This document shows positions 1-9,233 of a stretch of 9,604 bases of DNA, in pieces. The notes under the pieces are model-generated. The model did no database searches. It saw nothing but the letters and a program-made list of their open reading frames with translations, and had not been told where the DNA came from. A program made the translations under genes and the position numbers. The stretch's first letter is position 1. Each line of letters opens with the position of its first letter. Source of the stretch: Desulfovibrio sp. (GTDB taxonomy: Bacteria; Desulfobacterota; Desulfovibrionia; Desulfovibrionales; Desulfovibrionaceae); contig JAIWOE010000143.1 in assembly GCA_020217165.1 (NCBI GenBank), forward strand, positions 1 through 9,604, written 5' to 3'.

Positions 1-1306
1 AATCCAAGTGCGGCCCCGTGGACAGGCCCGTGGAGCCCACGTAGCCGATGCCTTCCCCCTGCCGCACCCGGCCGCCCCGCTTGAGGCCCGAGGCAAAACG
101 CGACAGGTGCAGGTACATGCTCTCGTAGCCGCCCTGGTGCTTGAGGGTGATGTAGTTGCCGGCGCCGTTGCCCCAGCCGTTGAAGGCCACCACCCCATCG
201 GCCACGGCCATGACCGGGGTGCCCTTGGGTGCGCCATAGTCCACGGCCGGGTGCGGTCGCACCACGCCGGTGACGGGGTGTTTTCTGGCCATGGAAAATC
301 CGGAGGTAACCCGGGTAAAAGCCAAAGGCGCCTTGAGGAAAGATTTTCGTAGGGAGTTACCGTCGGCGTCGTAATAGGCGGGTTTGCCATCTTCGTCATG
401 GAACAGAAACCCGCGAAATACTTTGCCGTTGTTGATGAATTCCGCTGCCAGCATGTCGCTGTAGCCCACCAAGGAGCTGTCCAGAAAGCGTTTTTTGATG
501 AGCACGCGGAAGGAATCGCCCTCGCGGATATCCCGCAGGAAGTCCACATCGCATGAAAAGATCTCCGCCAGACGCAGGGCGATTTCCGGCTTCTCCCCCA
601 TGCGTTCCACGGCACCAAAGAGGCTGGACCGGATCTCCCCGGCCAGGGCCTGGGTTTTCACGTCATAAACAATGGGAATGCGGCCGGCGACAAAGTCGCC
701 CTCCCCTTTGCGCTCCACGATGAAGAGGCCCTTGTCGTCCTCTTCATAGACAAACTGCTGCAGCAGGCCGCCCACGGTGGTGATGCGGTAGGTCTTCCCC
801 ACGCGCAGGGAGGCCACGTTGAACTGGCCCTTGCAGGCGTTGATGAATTTTTCCAGCTCCCCCGGTGCGATATGGGGATTGAGGAGGATGGAGAGGGTGT
901 CTCCGGGGTTGATCATGTCCTCCAGCACACAGGGGGCATCGGGATCCGCCGGCAGGGGGTGGAATGGGGAGTCTGCCTGAGCCAGGGCATCCCCGGGTGG
1001 GCAGGCGTCGCCTTCCTGGCTGGCCAGATGCGGAGCCAGGAGAATGCCCAGATCTTCCGGCTCGGGCATGGTCACCACTTCGCCTTCTTCGATGGGCTCG
1101 TGGATGGGATCCTCAAACAAGGCAAACAGGGGAATGGTTGGCAGTGGCACGCCGTAAAACAACACAAAGGCGATGCAGGCCACCAGGCAGAGACGCTTTT
1201 TTCCGCGCATGGGCTGCGAGGCAGGGCCGTTGCCAGTAAAACGCTGCAGTCTGGCGCGGGGCCTTGGTTTGCGAACAACAGCCAGGTGCGACGAACGTCT
1301 CAGCAA
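1..1306 (-). CDS. M23 family murein DD-endopeptidase (MepM/YebA-like), membrane anchored, 3' end beyond the window
   Basis: Reading the minus strand gives 435 uninterrupted codons that run off the left edge. The protein has a basic N-terminus and one hydrophobic anchor segment (about residues 39-53, LCLVACIAFVLFYGV). A YebA/Csd3-like middle region follows (about 90-260), then the conserved stretch with DGNSLRKSFLKAPL, and an M23 lysostaphin-type domain from about residue 330. Metal-site motifs are visible: H352-x3-D356 (HPAVD), catalytic-type H400 (YLHLS) and H433-L434-D435 in STGPHLDF. The family cleaves peptide cross-links in periplasmic peptidoglycan to allow wall growth; that role is inferred from family. 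I chose TTG at 1306 because a strong AGGAGG lies 6 nt upstream. ATG at 1210 (residue 33) starts just before the anchor but has no Shine-Dalgarno. The last motif reads HLD rather than the usual HLH. The gene diverges from dnaA. Confidence 0.9.
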   Translation of the reverse strand, partial: MLRRSSHLAVVRKPRPRARLQRFTGNGPASQPMRGKKRLCLVACIAFVLFYGVPLPTIPLFALFEDPIHEPIEEGEVVTMPEPEDLGILLAPHLASQEGDACPPGDALAQADSPFHPLPADPDAPCVLEDMINPGDTLSILLNPHIAPGELEKFINACKGQFNVASLRVGKTYRITTVGGLLQQFVYEEDDKGLFIVERKGEGDFVAGRIPIVYDVKTQALAGEIRSSLFGAVERMGEKPEIALRLAEIFSCDVDFLRDIREGDSFRVLIKKRFLDSSLVGYSDMLAAEFINNGKVFRGFLFHDEDGKPAYYDADGNSLRKSFLKAPLAFTRVTSGFSMARKHPVTGVVRPHPAVDYGAPKGTPVMAVADGVVAFNGWGNGAGNYITLKHQGGYESMYLHLSRFASGLKRGGRVRQGEGIGYVGSTGLSTGPHLD

Positions 1307-1312
1307 TTGCGT

Positions 1313-1318
1313 CCTCCT
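1313..1318 (-). promoter_or_regulatory. Ribosome binding site deciding the TTG start of the M23 peptidase
   Basis: The minus strand reads AGGAGG here, followed by six bases and then TTG CTG at 1306. This is the strongest Shine-Dalgarno seen in the window and favours TTG over the ATG at 1210. I found no convincing minus-strand promoter upstream. The best -35-like hexamer, TTAACA, has no good -10 at 16-18 bp. Confidence 0.75.
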
Positions 1319-1343
1319 GCGTTTGGGAAATGAGAATTGAGTC

Positions 1344-1370
1344 CTGCGCGTTGCTTCCGGCAATGCGCGG
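1344..1370 (+). other. Strong stem-loop between the divergent genes
   Basis: Positions 1344-1354 pair with 1360-1370 around the five-base loop TTCCG, giving an 11-bp stem. Nine pairs are Watson-Crick and two are G-T, so as RNA the structure is most stable when read from the plus strand. A run of seven T (1381-1387) follows ten bases after the stem, which is too far for a textbook intrinsic terminator. It could be a weak terminator, an RNA-level element, or a structural or protein-binding element of the origin. I cannot tell which from sequence alone. Confidence 0.5.
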
Positions 1371-1527
1371 CAAGGAGTGCTTTTTTTGGATAGGAGAATG
1401 CGCCGCGTTTGTCCAGATTGTTAAATCTAATTTACAGTTTTTTTAGAGATGGTTGCATGCCTTTCCCCTCGCAATGCTCCGGAAGAGAATGAAAAAAATT
1501 TCAATATTATTTCAGATGGTTATATCC

Positions 1528-1556
1528 TTGGCACCGTCTTTGTGCTGTGCTATAGA
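1528..1556 (+). promoter_or_regulatory. Predicted sigma70-type promoter for dnaA
   Basis: A -35 hexamer TTGGCA (1528-1533, 5 of 6 to TTGACA) is followed by a 17-bp spacer and a -10 hexamer TATAGA (1551-1556, 4 of 6 to TATAAT). An A/T-rich tract at about 1490-1527, directly upstream, could act as an UP element. Transcription would start near 1563, giving a leader of roughly 85 nt to the GTG at 1649, or about 14 nt to the GTG at 1577. This is the only well-spaced promoter I found in the divergent region. It overlaps the candidate unwinding region, which would allow coupling of dnaA expression to origin state. Confidence 0.55.
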
Positions 1557-1648
1557 ATTCCATTGCATCACTGCCTGTGGCTGGCCCGGTCATGTCAGGC
1601 CCGGGCAGCGTCTGCGTCGGCAATACAACCCAAATTGGTCGGACTGTT

Positions 1649-2938
1649 GTGAAGAGTTCCCTGCGCCAGCACCTGTCCCAGCGCTGTCCGGAGCATGAGC
1701 TGCGGCAATGGTTCGACCCGTTGCGCATCACGGCCGATGAGGACGAAAAACACCTGCTGGTGACCTTTCCCCACGCATTTTTTGGCGACTGGTTCCGCAG
1801 CACCGTGCAGGACGGCTTTGAGGCAGCCATCGCCCAGTTTCTGGAGCCGGGCTACAGCGTGGAATACGCCGTGGGCAACGCCAACGCCAACCCCGGCGTG
1901 GTTGCAGGCCCGGCAGCTGCCACGCGCATGGATTTTCCCTTTGGCCGGGAATTCACCTTCGAGACCTTCATCAGCAACAAAAAAAACTATTTTCCAGTGG
2001 CCTCGGCCAAGTCCGTGGCCAAGAATCAGGATGCCGCCTACAACCCCTTGTGTATTTGCGGCGAATCCGGTTCCGGAAAAACCCACCTCCTGCGGGCCAT
2101 GGCCAACGAGGTGAGCAAAACCTGCGAAAAAAATTTCATTTTTTTTGGAACCATGGAAGATCTGTCCACCCTGGTGGCCACGGCCCGGCGCGAAGGCACC
2201 CCCCCCCGCCAGGTCCTGCAGCAATATCGCTACCTGTTTGTGGACGACTTTCACCGCGTGCGGGACGATGCGGCCTTGCAGGAAGAGCTCATCCAGATTT
2301 TCGACGCCTTTCACGACAGCCGGCGGCAGATGGTCTTCAGCTGTCCCGAAAAAATCACGGCCAGCGACTATCTTCTGCCAGCCCTCAAGTCCCGCCTGGA
2401 ATGGGGGCTGGTGGTCCTGCTGGCCCGCCAGGATGTGGATATCCGCGCCCGCTACATCCAGCGCATGTGCGACGCCAAAAAAATCCGCCTGACCAAGGAG
2501 CAGATGCTCACCTTGGCGCAGCGGTTCGAAGACTTTCGGTATCTCCAGGGCATCATGTTGAAATTATTTGCCTTTAAGGAGCTGGTGCATCAGGACATGC
2601 AGGATGAGGACTTTACCCGCATTCTGGAGTATACCGAAAACCGGCCCGAGGGCCGACTTTCTGCGGAAGAAATCCAAACCCGCGTGGCCGAGCACTTCGG
2701 CATTACCGTTCGGGATCTGGTGGGCGACCGCCGCCAGCATGGCGTGGTCTTCGCCAGGCAGGTGGCCATGTTCCTGTGCCGGGAACTCACCGGCGTCTCG
2801 TACCCTGGCCTGGGCCGGCTGTTTGGCGGCAAGGACCACTCCACCGCCATGTACGCCGTGCGCAAGGTGGCCAAACTCCAGAAAGAAAACAAGGACGTGC
2901 GCACCATGATCGCCCAGTTGAAGAAAAAATGTTCGTAA
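1649..2938 (+). CDS. dnaA: Chromosomal replication initiator protein DnaA, divergent form
   Basis: The protein has 429 residues from GTG 1649. DnaA is a AAA+ ATPase that binds origin boxes and melts DNA. A short domain I (RQHLSQRCPEHELRQWF) and a short linker precede the AAA+ core. The core shows Walker A GESGSGKT (138-145), Walker B YLFVDDF (D199, D200), arginine-finger segment LKSRLEWGL (R249) and Sensor II FRYLQG (R297). Domain IV ends in GGKDHSTAMYA (about 392-402), the counterpart of GGRDHTTVLHA. Odd points: the Sensor I region reads SCPEKI rather than TSDR, the residue matching E. coli Arg281 is Ala245, and the DNA-binding signature is altered. In-frame GTG 1577 and ATG 1592 would add 24 or 19 residues without family resemblance, and no start has a clear Shine-Dalgarno, so the start is uncertain. 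A Hda-like or other DnaA paralogue is unlikely because domain IV is present. Confidence 0.93.
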   Translation: MKSSLRQHLSQRCPEHELRQWFDPLRITADEDEKHLLVTFPHAFFGDWFRSTVQDGFEAAIAQFLEPGYSVEYAVGNANANPGVVAGPAAATRMDFPFGREFTFETFISNKKNYFPVASAKSVAKNQDAAYNPLCICGESGSGKTHLLRAMANEVSKTCEKNFIFFGTMEDLSTLVATARREGTPPRQVLQQYRYLFVDDFHRVRDDAALQEELIQIFDAFHDSRRQMVFSCPEKITASDYLLPALKSRLEWGLVVLLARQDVDIRARYIQRMCDAKKIRLTKEQMLTLAQRFEDFRYLQGIMLKLFAFKELVHQDMQDEDFTRILEYTENRPEGRLSAEEIQTRVAEHFGITVRDLVGDRRQHGVVFARQVAMFLCRELTGVSYPGLGRLFGGKDHSTAMYAVRKVAKLQKENKDVRTMIAQLKKKCS

Positions 2939-3110
2939 CATGTGCGTTCCTGTGCGCCGCCACGAACGCCATGGCGGACAACGCTCCCGGCTGTGCGTCT
3001 TGTTCCTGGAGCGTCGCGTAATTTGTTCGCTTTTTTACAAATGAAATCAGCCTGATGCGCCAGTCAGGAACAAAGTGACAGGCCATACTACCACAATCAG
3101 GGAGATCTCT
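2939..3110 (+). other. dnaA-dnaN intergenic spacer with inverted repeats
   Basis: This 172-bp spacer holds no supported gene. It contains four inverted repeats: ACGCTCC (2981-2987) with GGAGCGT (3008-3014), the palindrome CGCCATGGCG (2968-2977), ATTTGT (3021-3026) with ACAAAT (3037-3042) around a T-run, and CCTGA (3051-3055) with TCAGG (3064-3068). None forms a textbook intrinsic terminator. No well-spaced -35/-10 pair was found, so it is unclear whether dnaN has its own promoter here or is read through from dnaA. Confidence 0.5.
3099..3104 (+). promoter_or_regulatory. Ribosome binding site deciding the dnaN start
   Basis: AGGGAG lies six bases before ATG 3111. The in-frame GTG at 3075 would add 12 residues that do not resemble the clamp N-terminus and lacks such a site. 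The conserved N-terminal strand (MKIKCFKDDI) starts at 3111. Confidence 0.8.
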
Positions 3111-4304
3111 ATGAAAATAAAATGCTTTAAGGACGACATCATCGATGGCCTGCAGAAGGCCGCCGGGATCATCCCTTCCAAGACCGGCGCTGCCTATCTG
3201 CGCACCATCTGGATCAAGGCCGAGGACGCCGCGGTGACCATTTACGCCACCGACACCAGCCTGGAATTTACCGGCAAGTACACGGCCGAGGTGCTGGCCC
3301 CCGGCCTGGCCGGCGTACAGGGCAAGGCCTTTGTGGATCTGGTGCGCAAATTGCCGGCCGGTCCGCTGCAGCTCTCCCTGGATAGTGAAGGAAAGACCCT
3401 TTCCATTGAGCAGGGGTCCCGCAAGTACAAATTGCCCACCAACGATGCCCAGTGGTTCCAGAATTATACCCCCTACCCCGCCGAAGGCTCCGTGCCCTGG
3501 GCCGGGGACTTTCTACAGGAACTGCTGGATCGCGTGGCCTTTTGCATCAGCGATGAAGACACCATGGAGGCCATTGCCTGCCTGTGCCTCAAGAAGGCGC
3601 CGCAAGCACCGGCCCAGGCCGCCGATGCCGAGCCCGAACAGGTGGTGGAAATCTGCGGCTTGAACGGCCACCAGTTCGCCATGGTCCGCTTCCGCAACGA
3701 CGACATCTATTCCCTCATCCCCGACGAGGGCCTGCTCCTGCACCGCAAGTATGTGCAGGAACTTCGCAAGTGGCTGGCTGCGGACGCCTTTGAGCTGGCC
3801 ATCGAAGACCGGCGCCTGTTCTGTGAATCCGGCGACGGCTCCGAAACCTTCAGCATGCCCATCGCCAGCTACCAGTACCCGGACTACTACAATTTCCTGT
3901 CCCGTCTGACCGGGGACAACACCTCCCGCCTGACGGTCAACCGACAGGACCTGGCCGAAAGCCTGGACCGCCTGTCCATCTTCAATACGGAAACCAACCG
4001 CTGCGCCTTTTTCCATTTCAATGGCGAACGTGACCTCACCCTCACGGCCCAGGGCCAGGAAATCGGATCCGCCACGGAGCAGCTGGAGGTGTCTTTCCAG
4101 GGCGAGCTCAAGAAAATCGCCTTCCCCACCAAGGGGCTCTTGGAAATCCTGTCTCACTTCACTTCCAAGGAACTGACGTTCACCCTCACCGGCGCCGAAG
4201 GGCCCTGCGGCGTGACCGGCGCGGATGATGCCGAGTACACGGTGATCATCATGCCCATGAAGATCGTGGAAGAGACGTACTACAGCGAGGAAGAGGTTCG
4301 TTAA
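3111..4304 (+). CDS. dnaN: DNA polymerase III beta subunit (sliding clamp)
   Basis: The product is 397 residues; many clamps are about 366-380. Two head-to-tail subunits of this family form the ring that holds polymerase III and other partners on DNA. Domain I shows a clamp-type N-terminus with ATDTSLEF (46-53). The partner-binding cleft is recognisable from LNGHQFAMV (184-192, counterpart of DGHRLA), P257, and the terminal IIMPMKI (379-385, counterpart of VMPMRL). Two differences stand out: an Ala/Pro/Glu-rich insert at about residues 162-177 in domain II, and 12 residues after MPMKI ending YYSEEEVR, where the E. coli protein stops at the equivalent point. The start is ATG 3111 because of the Shine-Dalgarno just upstream. 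The TAA stop abuts the gyrB ATG, implying translational coupling. recF, which sits here in many bacteria, is absent. Confidence 0.95.
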   Translation: MKIKCFKDDIIDGLQKAAGIIPSKTGAAYLRTIWIKAEDAAVTIYATDTSLEFTGKYTAEVLAPGLAGVQGKAFVDLVRKLPAGPLQLSLDSEGKTLSIEQGSRKYKLPTNDAQWFQNYTPYPAEGSVPWAGDFLQELLDRVAFCISDEDTMEAIACLCLKKAPQAPAQAADAEPEQVVEICGLNGHQFAMVRFRNDDIYSLIPDEGLLLHRKYVQELRKWLAADAFELAIEDRRLFCESGDGSETFSMPIASYQYPDYYNFLSRLTGDNTSRLTVNRQDLAESLDRLSIFNTETNRCAFFHFNGERDLTLTAQGQEIGSATEQLEVSFQGELKKIAFPTKGLLEILSHFTSKELTFTLTGAEGPCGVTGADDAEYTVIIMPMKIVEETYYSEEEVR

Positions 4305-6755
<2,451 letters not shown>

Positions 6756-6769
6756 CCACATGCATTGAC

Positions 6770-6774
6770 AAGGT
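6770..6774 (+). promoter_or_regulatory. Ribosome binding site for the GTG start of gyrA
   Basis: AAGGT lies six bases before GTG 6781 in the 25-bp gyrB-gyrA gap. The encoded N-terminus ([20 protein letters not shown]) matches the usual GyrA beginning, so the GTG start is well supported. No promoter or terminator fits in this gap, consistent with cotranscription. Confidence 0.6.
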
Positions 6775-6780
6775 TTACCC

Positions 6781-9231
6781 GTGAGCGAATTCGGCATTCA
6801 GCCCATCAGTATCGAGCAGGAGATCAAGAAGTCGTATCTTGAGTACTCCCTGAGCGTCATCATCGGCCGCGCCATTCCGGACGTGCGCGACGGCCTCAAG
6901 CCTGTGCACCGCCGTATCCTCTATGGCATGCACGAGCTTTCCAACACCTGGAACCGTCCACACCTCAAGTCCGCCCGCGTGGTGGGCGACGTCATGGGTA
7001 AGTACCACCCCCATGGCGATGCCGCCATTTATGATGCCCTGGTGCGCATGGCCCAGCCCTTCTCCATGCGTGATGTCCTGGTGGACGGCCAGGGGAACTT
7101 TGGCTCCATTGACGGCGACGCCCCGGCCGCACAGCGCTACACCGAAGTACGCATGGCCAAGCTGGCTGGCGAAATGCTGGCCGACCTGGACAAGGAAACC
7201 GTGGATTTTCGGCCCAACTACGATGACTCCGAAAAGGAGCCCGTGGTGCTGCCGGCCAAGGTGCCCAACCTGCTGCTCAACGGCTCCTCGGGCATTGCCG
7301 TGGGCATGGCCACCAACATCCCGCCCCACAACCTGGGGGAGCTGTGCGACGGCGTGCTGCACCTGCTGGACGACCCGGACTGCTCCGTGGTGGACCTGAT
7401 GCAGCACATCAAGGCGCCGGACTTCCCCACCGCCGGTCAGGTGTTTGCCGGCAAGGGCCTGTATGATGCCTATTCCACCGGCCGCGGCTCCGTGCGCGTG
7501 CGGGGGGTGATCCGCCAGGAAGAACGCAAAAAAGGCTCTGAATCCCTGGTCATCACGGAGCTGCCCTTTGCCGTGAACAAGAGCTCCCTGGTGGAGAAAA
7601 TTGCCGCTCTGGTCAACGAAAAGAAGATCGAGGGCGTGAGCGACCTGCGCGACGAATCCAACCGCAAGGGCATCCGCGTGGTGCTGGATCTCAAAAAGGG
7701 CGCCATGCCCGAGATCATCATCAATGCCCTGTTCAAGTACACCCCCCTGGAATCCAGCTTCGGGGTGAACATGCTGGCCGTGGTGGACAACCGGCCCAAG
7801 CTCCTGAACCTCAAGGAAGTGCTGCAGCACTTCCTGTCCCACCGGCGTGAAGTGGTCATCCGCCGCACCCGCCACGAGCTGCGCAAGGCCGAGGAACGCG
7901 CCCATATCCTGGAAGGCCTGCGCATCGCCATCGCCAATATCGACGAAATCGTCGAACTCATCAAAACCAGCGGCAGCCCGGCCGAGGCCAAGGGCCGGCT
8001 GGTGGAGCGCTTCGTCCTCTCCGAGGTCCAGGCCCAGGCCATCCTGTCCATGCAGCTGCAGCGCCTCACCGGGCTGGAAGTGGAAAAGATCGAGGCCGAA
8101 TACGCGGAACTCCAGGCGCGCATCACCTACTTGAAGAGCATTCTGGAAAGCAGCGAGGTGCTCAAGGGAGTGATCCGCGACGAAATTGTGGAAATCAAAA
8201 CCCTCTACTCCACCCCGCGCAAAAGCGAGATTCTCCCTGACGATCTGAGTGAATTTGCCATTGAGGATTTGATCCCCGATGATGAAGTCATCCTGACCCT
8301 GTCCCGCCGGGGCTACATCAAGCGCACCACCCTGGACAATTACCGGGTCCAGGGCCGCGGCGGCAAAGGCGTGGCAGCGGTGCAGACCAGCGACGGCGAC
8401 TTCATCCACACCTTCTGCGCTACATCCAACCATCAAACATTGCTGCTCTTTTCCAACAAGGGCCGCATGTACTCCATAAAAGTGCACCAAGTGCCGGAAG
8501 GCAGCCGCACGGCCAAGGGCATGCACATTGCCAACCTGCTGCCCCTGGAGCGTGAGGAGTGGATTGCCACGGCCCTGACCATGCGCGAGTTCGCAGAAAC
8601 CCGCTCTCTGCTCTTCGTCACCCGCAAGGGCGTGGTCAAACGCTCGGAAGCCACCCTGTATTCCAACGTGCGCCGCGCCGGCATCATCGCCCTCAACCTG
8701 CGCGAGGATGACGAGCTCATCATGGTGCGTGAGGTGGGCGACGCCGATGAATGCGTCCTCACCACCCAGAAGGGCCTGGCCATCCGCTTCCCGGTGAACG
8801 AGGTGCGCCTCATGGGCCGAGCCAGCGCCGGCGTCAAGGGTGTGACCCTGGCCAGCAACGACAATGTGGTGGCCGGTGTCGTCCTCAAGGCAGGCAATGG
8901 CGTGCAGGAAATCCTCTCCATCTCCAGCAACGGCTACGGCAAGCGCACTCTCATTGAGCACTACCGGCTGCAGTCCCGCGGGGGCAAGGGGGTGATCAAC
9001 ATGAAGGTCACGTCCAAGACCGGCGATGTCATCGGCGCCATGCCGGTGACGGAGTCTGACGAACTCATCCTGCTGACCACGGCCAACAAGGCCATCCGGA
9101 CTTCGGTGCGGGAGATCAGCCTGGTGGGCCGCGCTACCCAGGGCGTGCGCATCGTGCGTATGGACGAGAAGGACAGCGTGGCGGCCTTTGATCTGGTCCG
9201 GGAATCCATCAACGACACGTGCCAGGTGTAG
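6781..9231 (+). CDS. gyrA: DNA gyrase subunit A (breakage-reunion and DNA-wrapping subunit)
   Basis: The product is 816 residues. GyrA cuts and rejoins both DNA strands and wraps DNA. The winged-helix domain runs from [20 protein letters not shown] through the quinolone pocket [12 protein letters not shown] (74-85) to catalytic Tyr120 in QRYTEVRM. The tower and a coiled coil (about 360-480) follow, with [11 protein letters not shown] at about 423-433. The C-terminal domain (about 495-810) is a pinwheel of beta-blades with a GyrA box QGRGGKG (524-530), a related QSRGGKG (731-737) and repeated GRAxxGV-type motifs at about 679 and 783. The GyrA box, several blades and adjacency to gyrB separate it from ParC. 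It lacks the long acidic tail of the E. coli protein. The residue matching E. coli Ser83 is Ala81, while Asp87 is kept as Asp85. Confidence 0.97.
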   Translation: MSEFGIQPISIEQEIKKSYLEYSLSVIIGRAIPDVRDGLKPVHRRILYGMHELSNTWNRPHLKSARVVGDVMGKYHPHGDAAIYDALVRMAQPFSMRDVLVDGQGNFGSIDGDAPAAQRYTEVRMAKLAGEMLADLDKETVDFRPNYDDSEKEPVVLPAKVPNLLLNGSSGIAVGMATNIPPHNLGELCDGVLHLLDDPDCSVVDLMQHIKAPDFPTAGQVFAGKGLYDAYSTGRGSVRVRGVIRQEERKKGSESLVITELPFAVNKSSLVEKIAALVNEKKIEGVSDLRDESNRKGIRVVLDLKKGAMPEIIINALFKYTPLESSFGVNMLAVVDNRPKLLNLKEVLQHFLSHRREVVIRRTRHELRKAEERAHILEGLRIAIANIDEIVELIKTSGSPAEAKGRLVERFVLSEVQAQAILSMQLQRLTGLEVEKIEAEYAELQARITYLKSILESSEVLKGVIRDEIVEIKTLYSTPRKSEILPDDLSEFAIEDLIPDDEVILTLSRRGYIKRTTLDNYRVQGRGGKGVAAVQTSDGDFIHTFCATSNHQTLLLFSNKGRMYSIKVHQVPEGSRTAKGMHIANLLPLEREEWIATALTMREFAETRSLLFVTRKGVVKRSEATLYSNVRRAGIIALNLREDDELIMVREVGDADECVLTTQKGLAIRFPVNEVRLMGRASAGVKGVTLASNDNVVAGVVLKAGNGVQEILSISSNGYGKRTLIEHYRLQSRGGKGVINMKVTSKTGDVIGAMPVTESDELILLTTANKAIRTSVREISLVGRATQGVRIVRMDEKDSVAAFDLVRESINDTCQV

Positions 9232-9233
9232 TC

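Larger units (their letters stand above)
1307..1648. other. Divergent intergenic region, candidate chromosomal origin (oriC)
   Basis: This 342-bp stretch between the divergent peptidase gene and dnaA has no supported gene. It is clearly A+T-richer than the coding DNA, notably at about 1418-1446 and 1487-1530, which could serve as DNA-unwinding elements. It carries short repeats: AGATGGTT at 1447-1454 and 1514-1521, ATTTCA at 1498-1503 and 1509-1514, and GCAATGC at 1360-1366 and 1471-1477. Only degenerate DnaA-box-like 9-mers are present, each 7 of 9 to TTATCCACA: 1385-1393 on the minus strand and 1409-1417 on the plus strand. Position next to dnaA and divergent flanking genes are typical of bacterial origins. 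The absence of perfect DnaA boxes is the main argument against, so the call is inference. Confidence 0.5.

Noticed and set aside
872..1333. Plus-strand open frame of 153 codons over the peptidase gene
   Set aside because: The minus-strand frame here encodes a continuous M23 peptidase with correct motifs. The plus-strand frame is a shadow of it.
1577..1648. N-terminal extension of DnaA from GTG 1577 or ATG 1592
   Set aside because: The extra residues do not resemble DnaA domain I, codon use looks non-coding, and no ribosome site precedes either start. It remains possible because GTG 1649 also lacks a clear site.
1449..1698. Short plus-strand frames in the dnaA upstream region
   Set aside because: They lie in A+T-rich origin-like DNA, overlap the predicted promoter, have no ribosome sites and show no family resemblance.
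1595..2314. A 239-codon minus-strand open frame over dnaA
   Set aside because: It overlaps the AAA+ core coding region in antisense and has no family-like motifs.
2940..3044. Small 34-codon frame starting one base after the dnaA stop
   Set aside because: There is no Shine-Dalgarno, the composition is Arg/Cys-rich, and nothing indicates selection. It is probably chance.
6775..8961. A 728-codon open frame on the minus strand across gyrA
   Set aside because: It is the antisense shadow of gyrA, with the same composition artefact and no recognisable domain or ribosome site.
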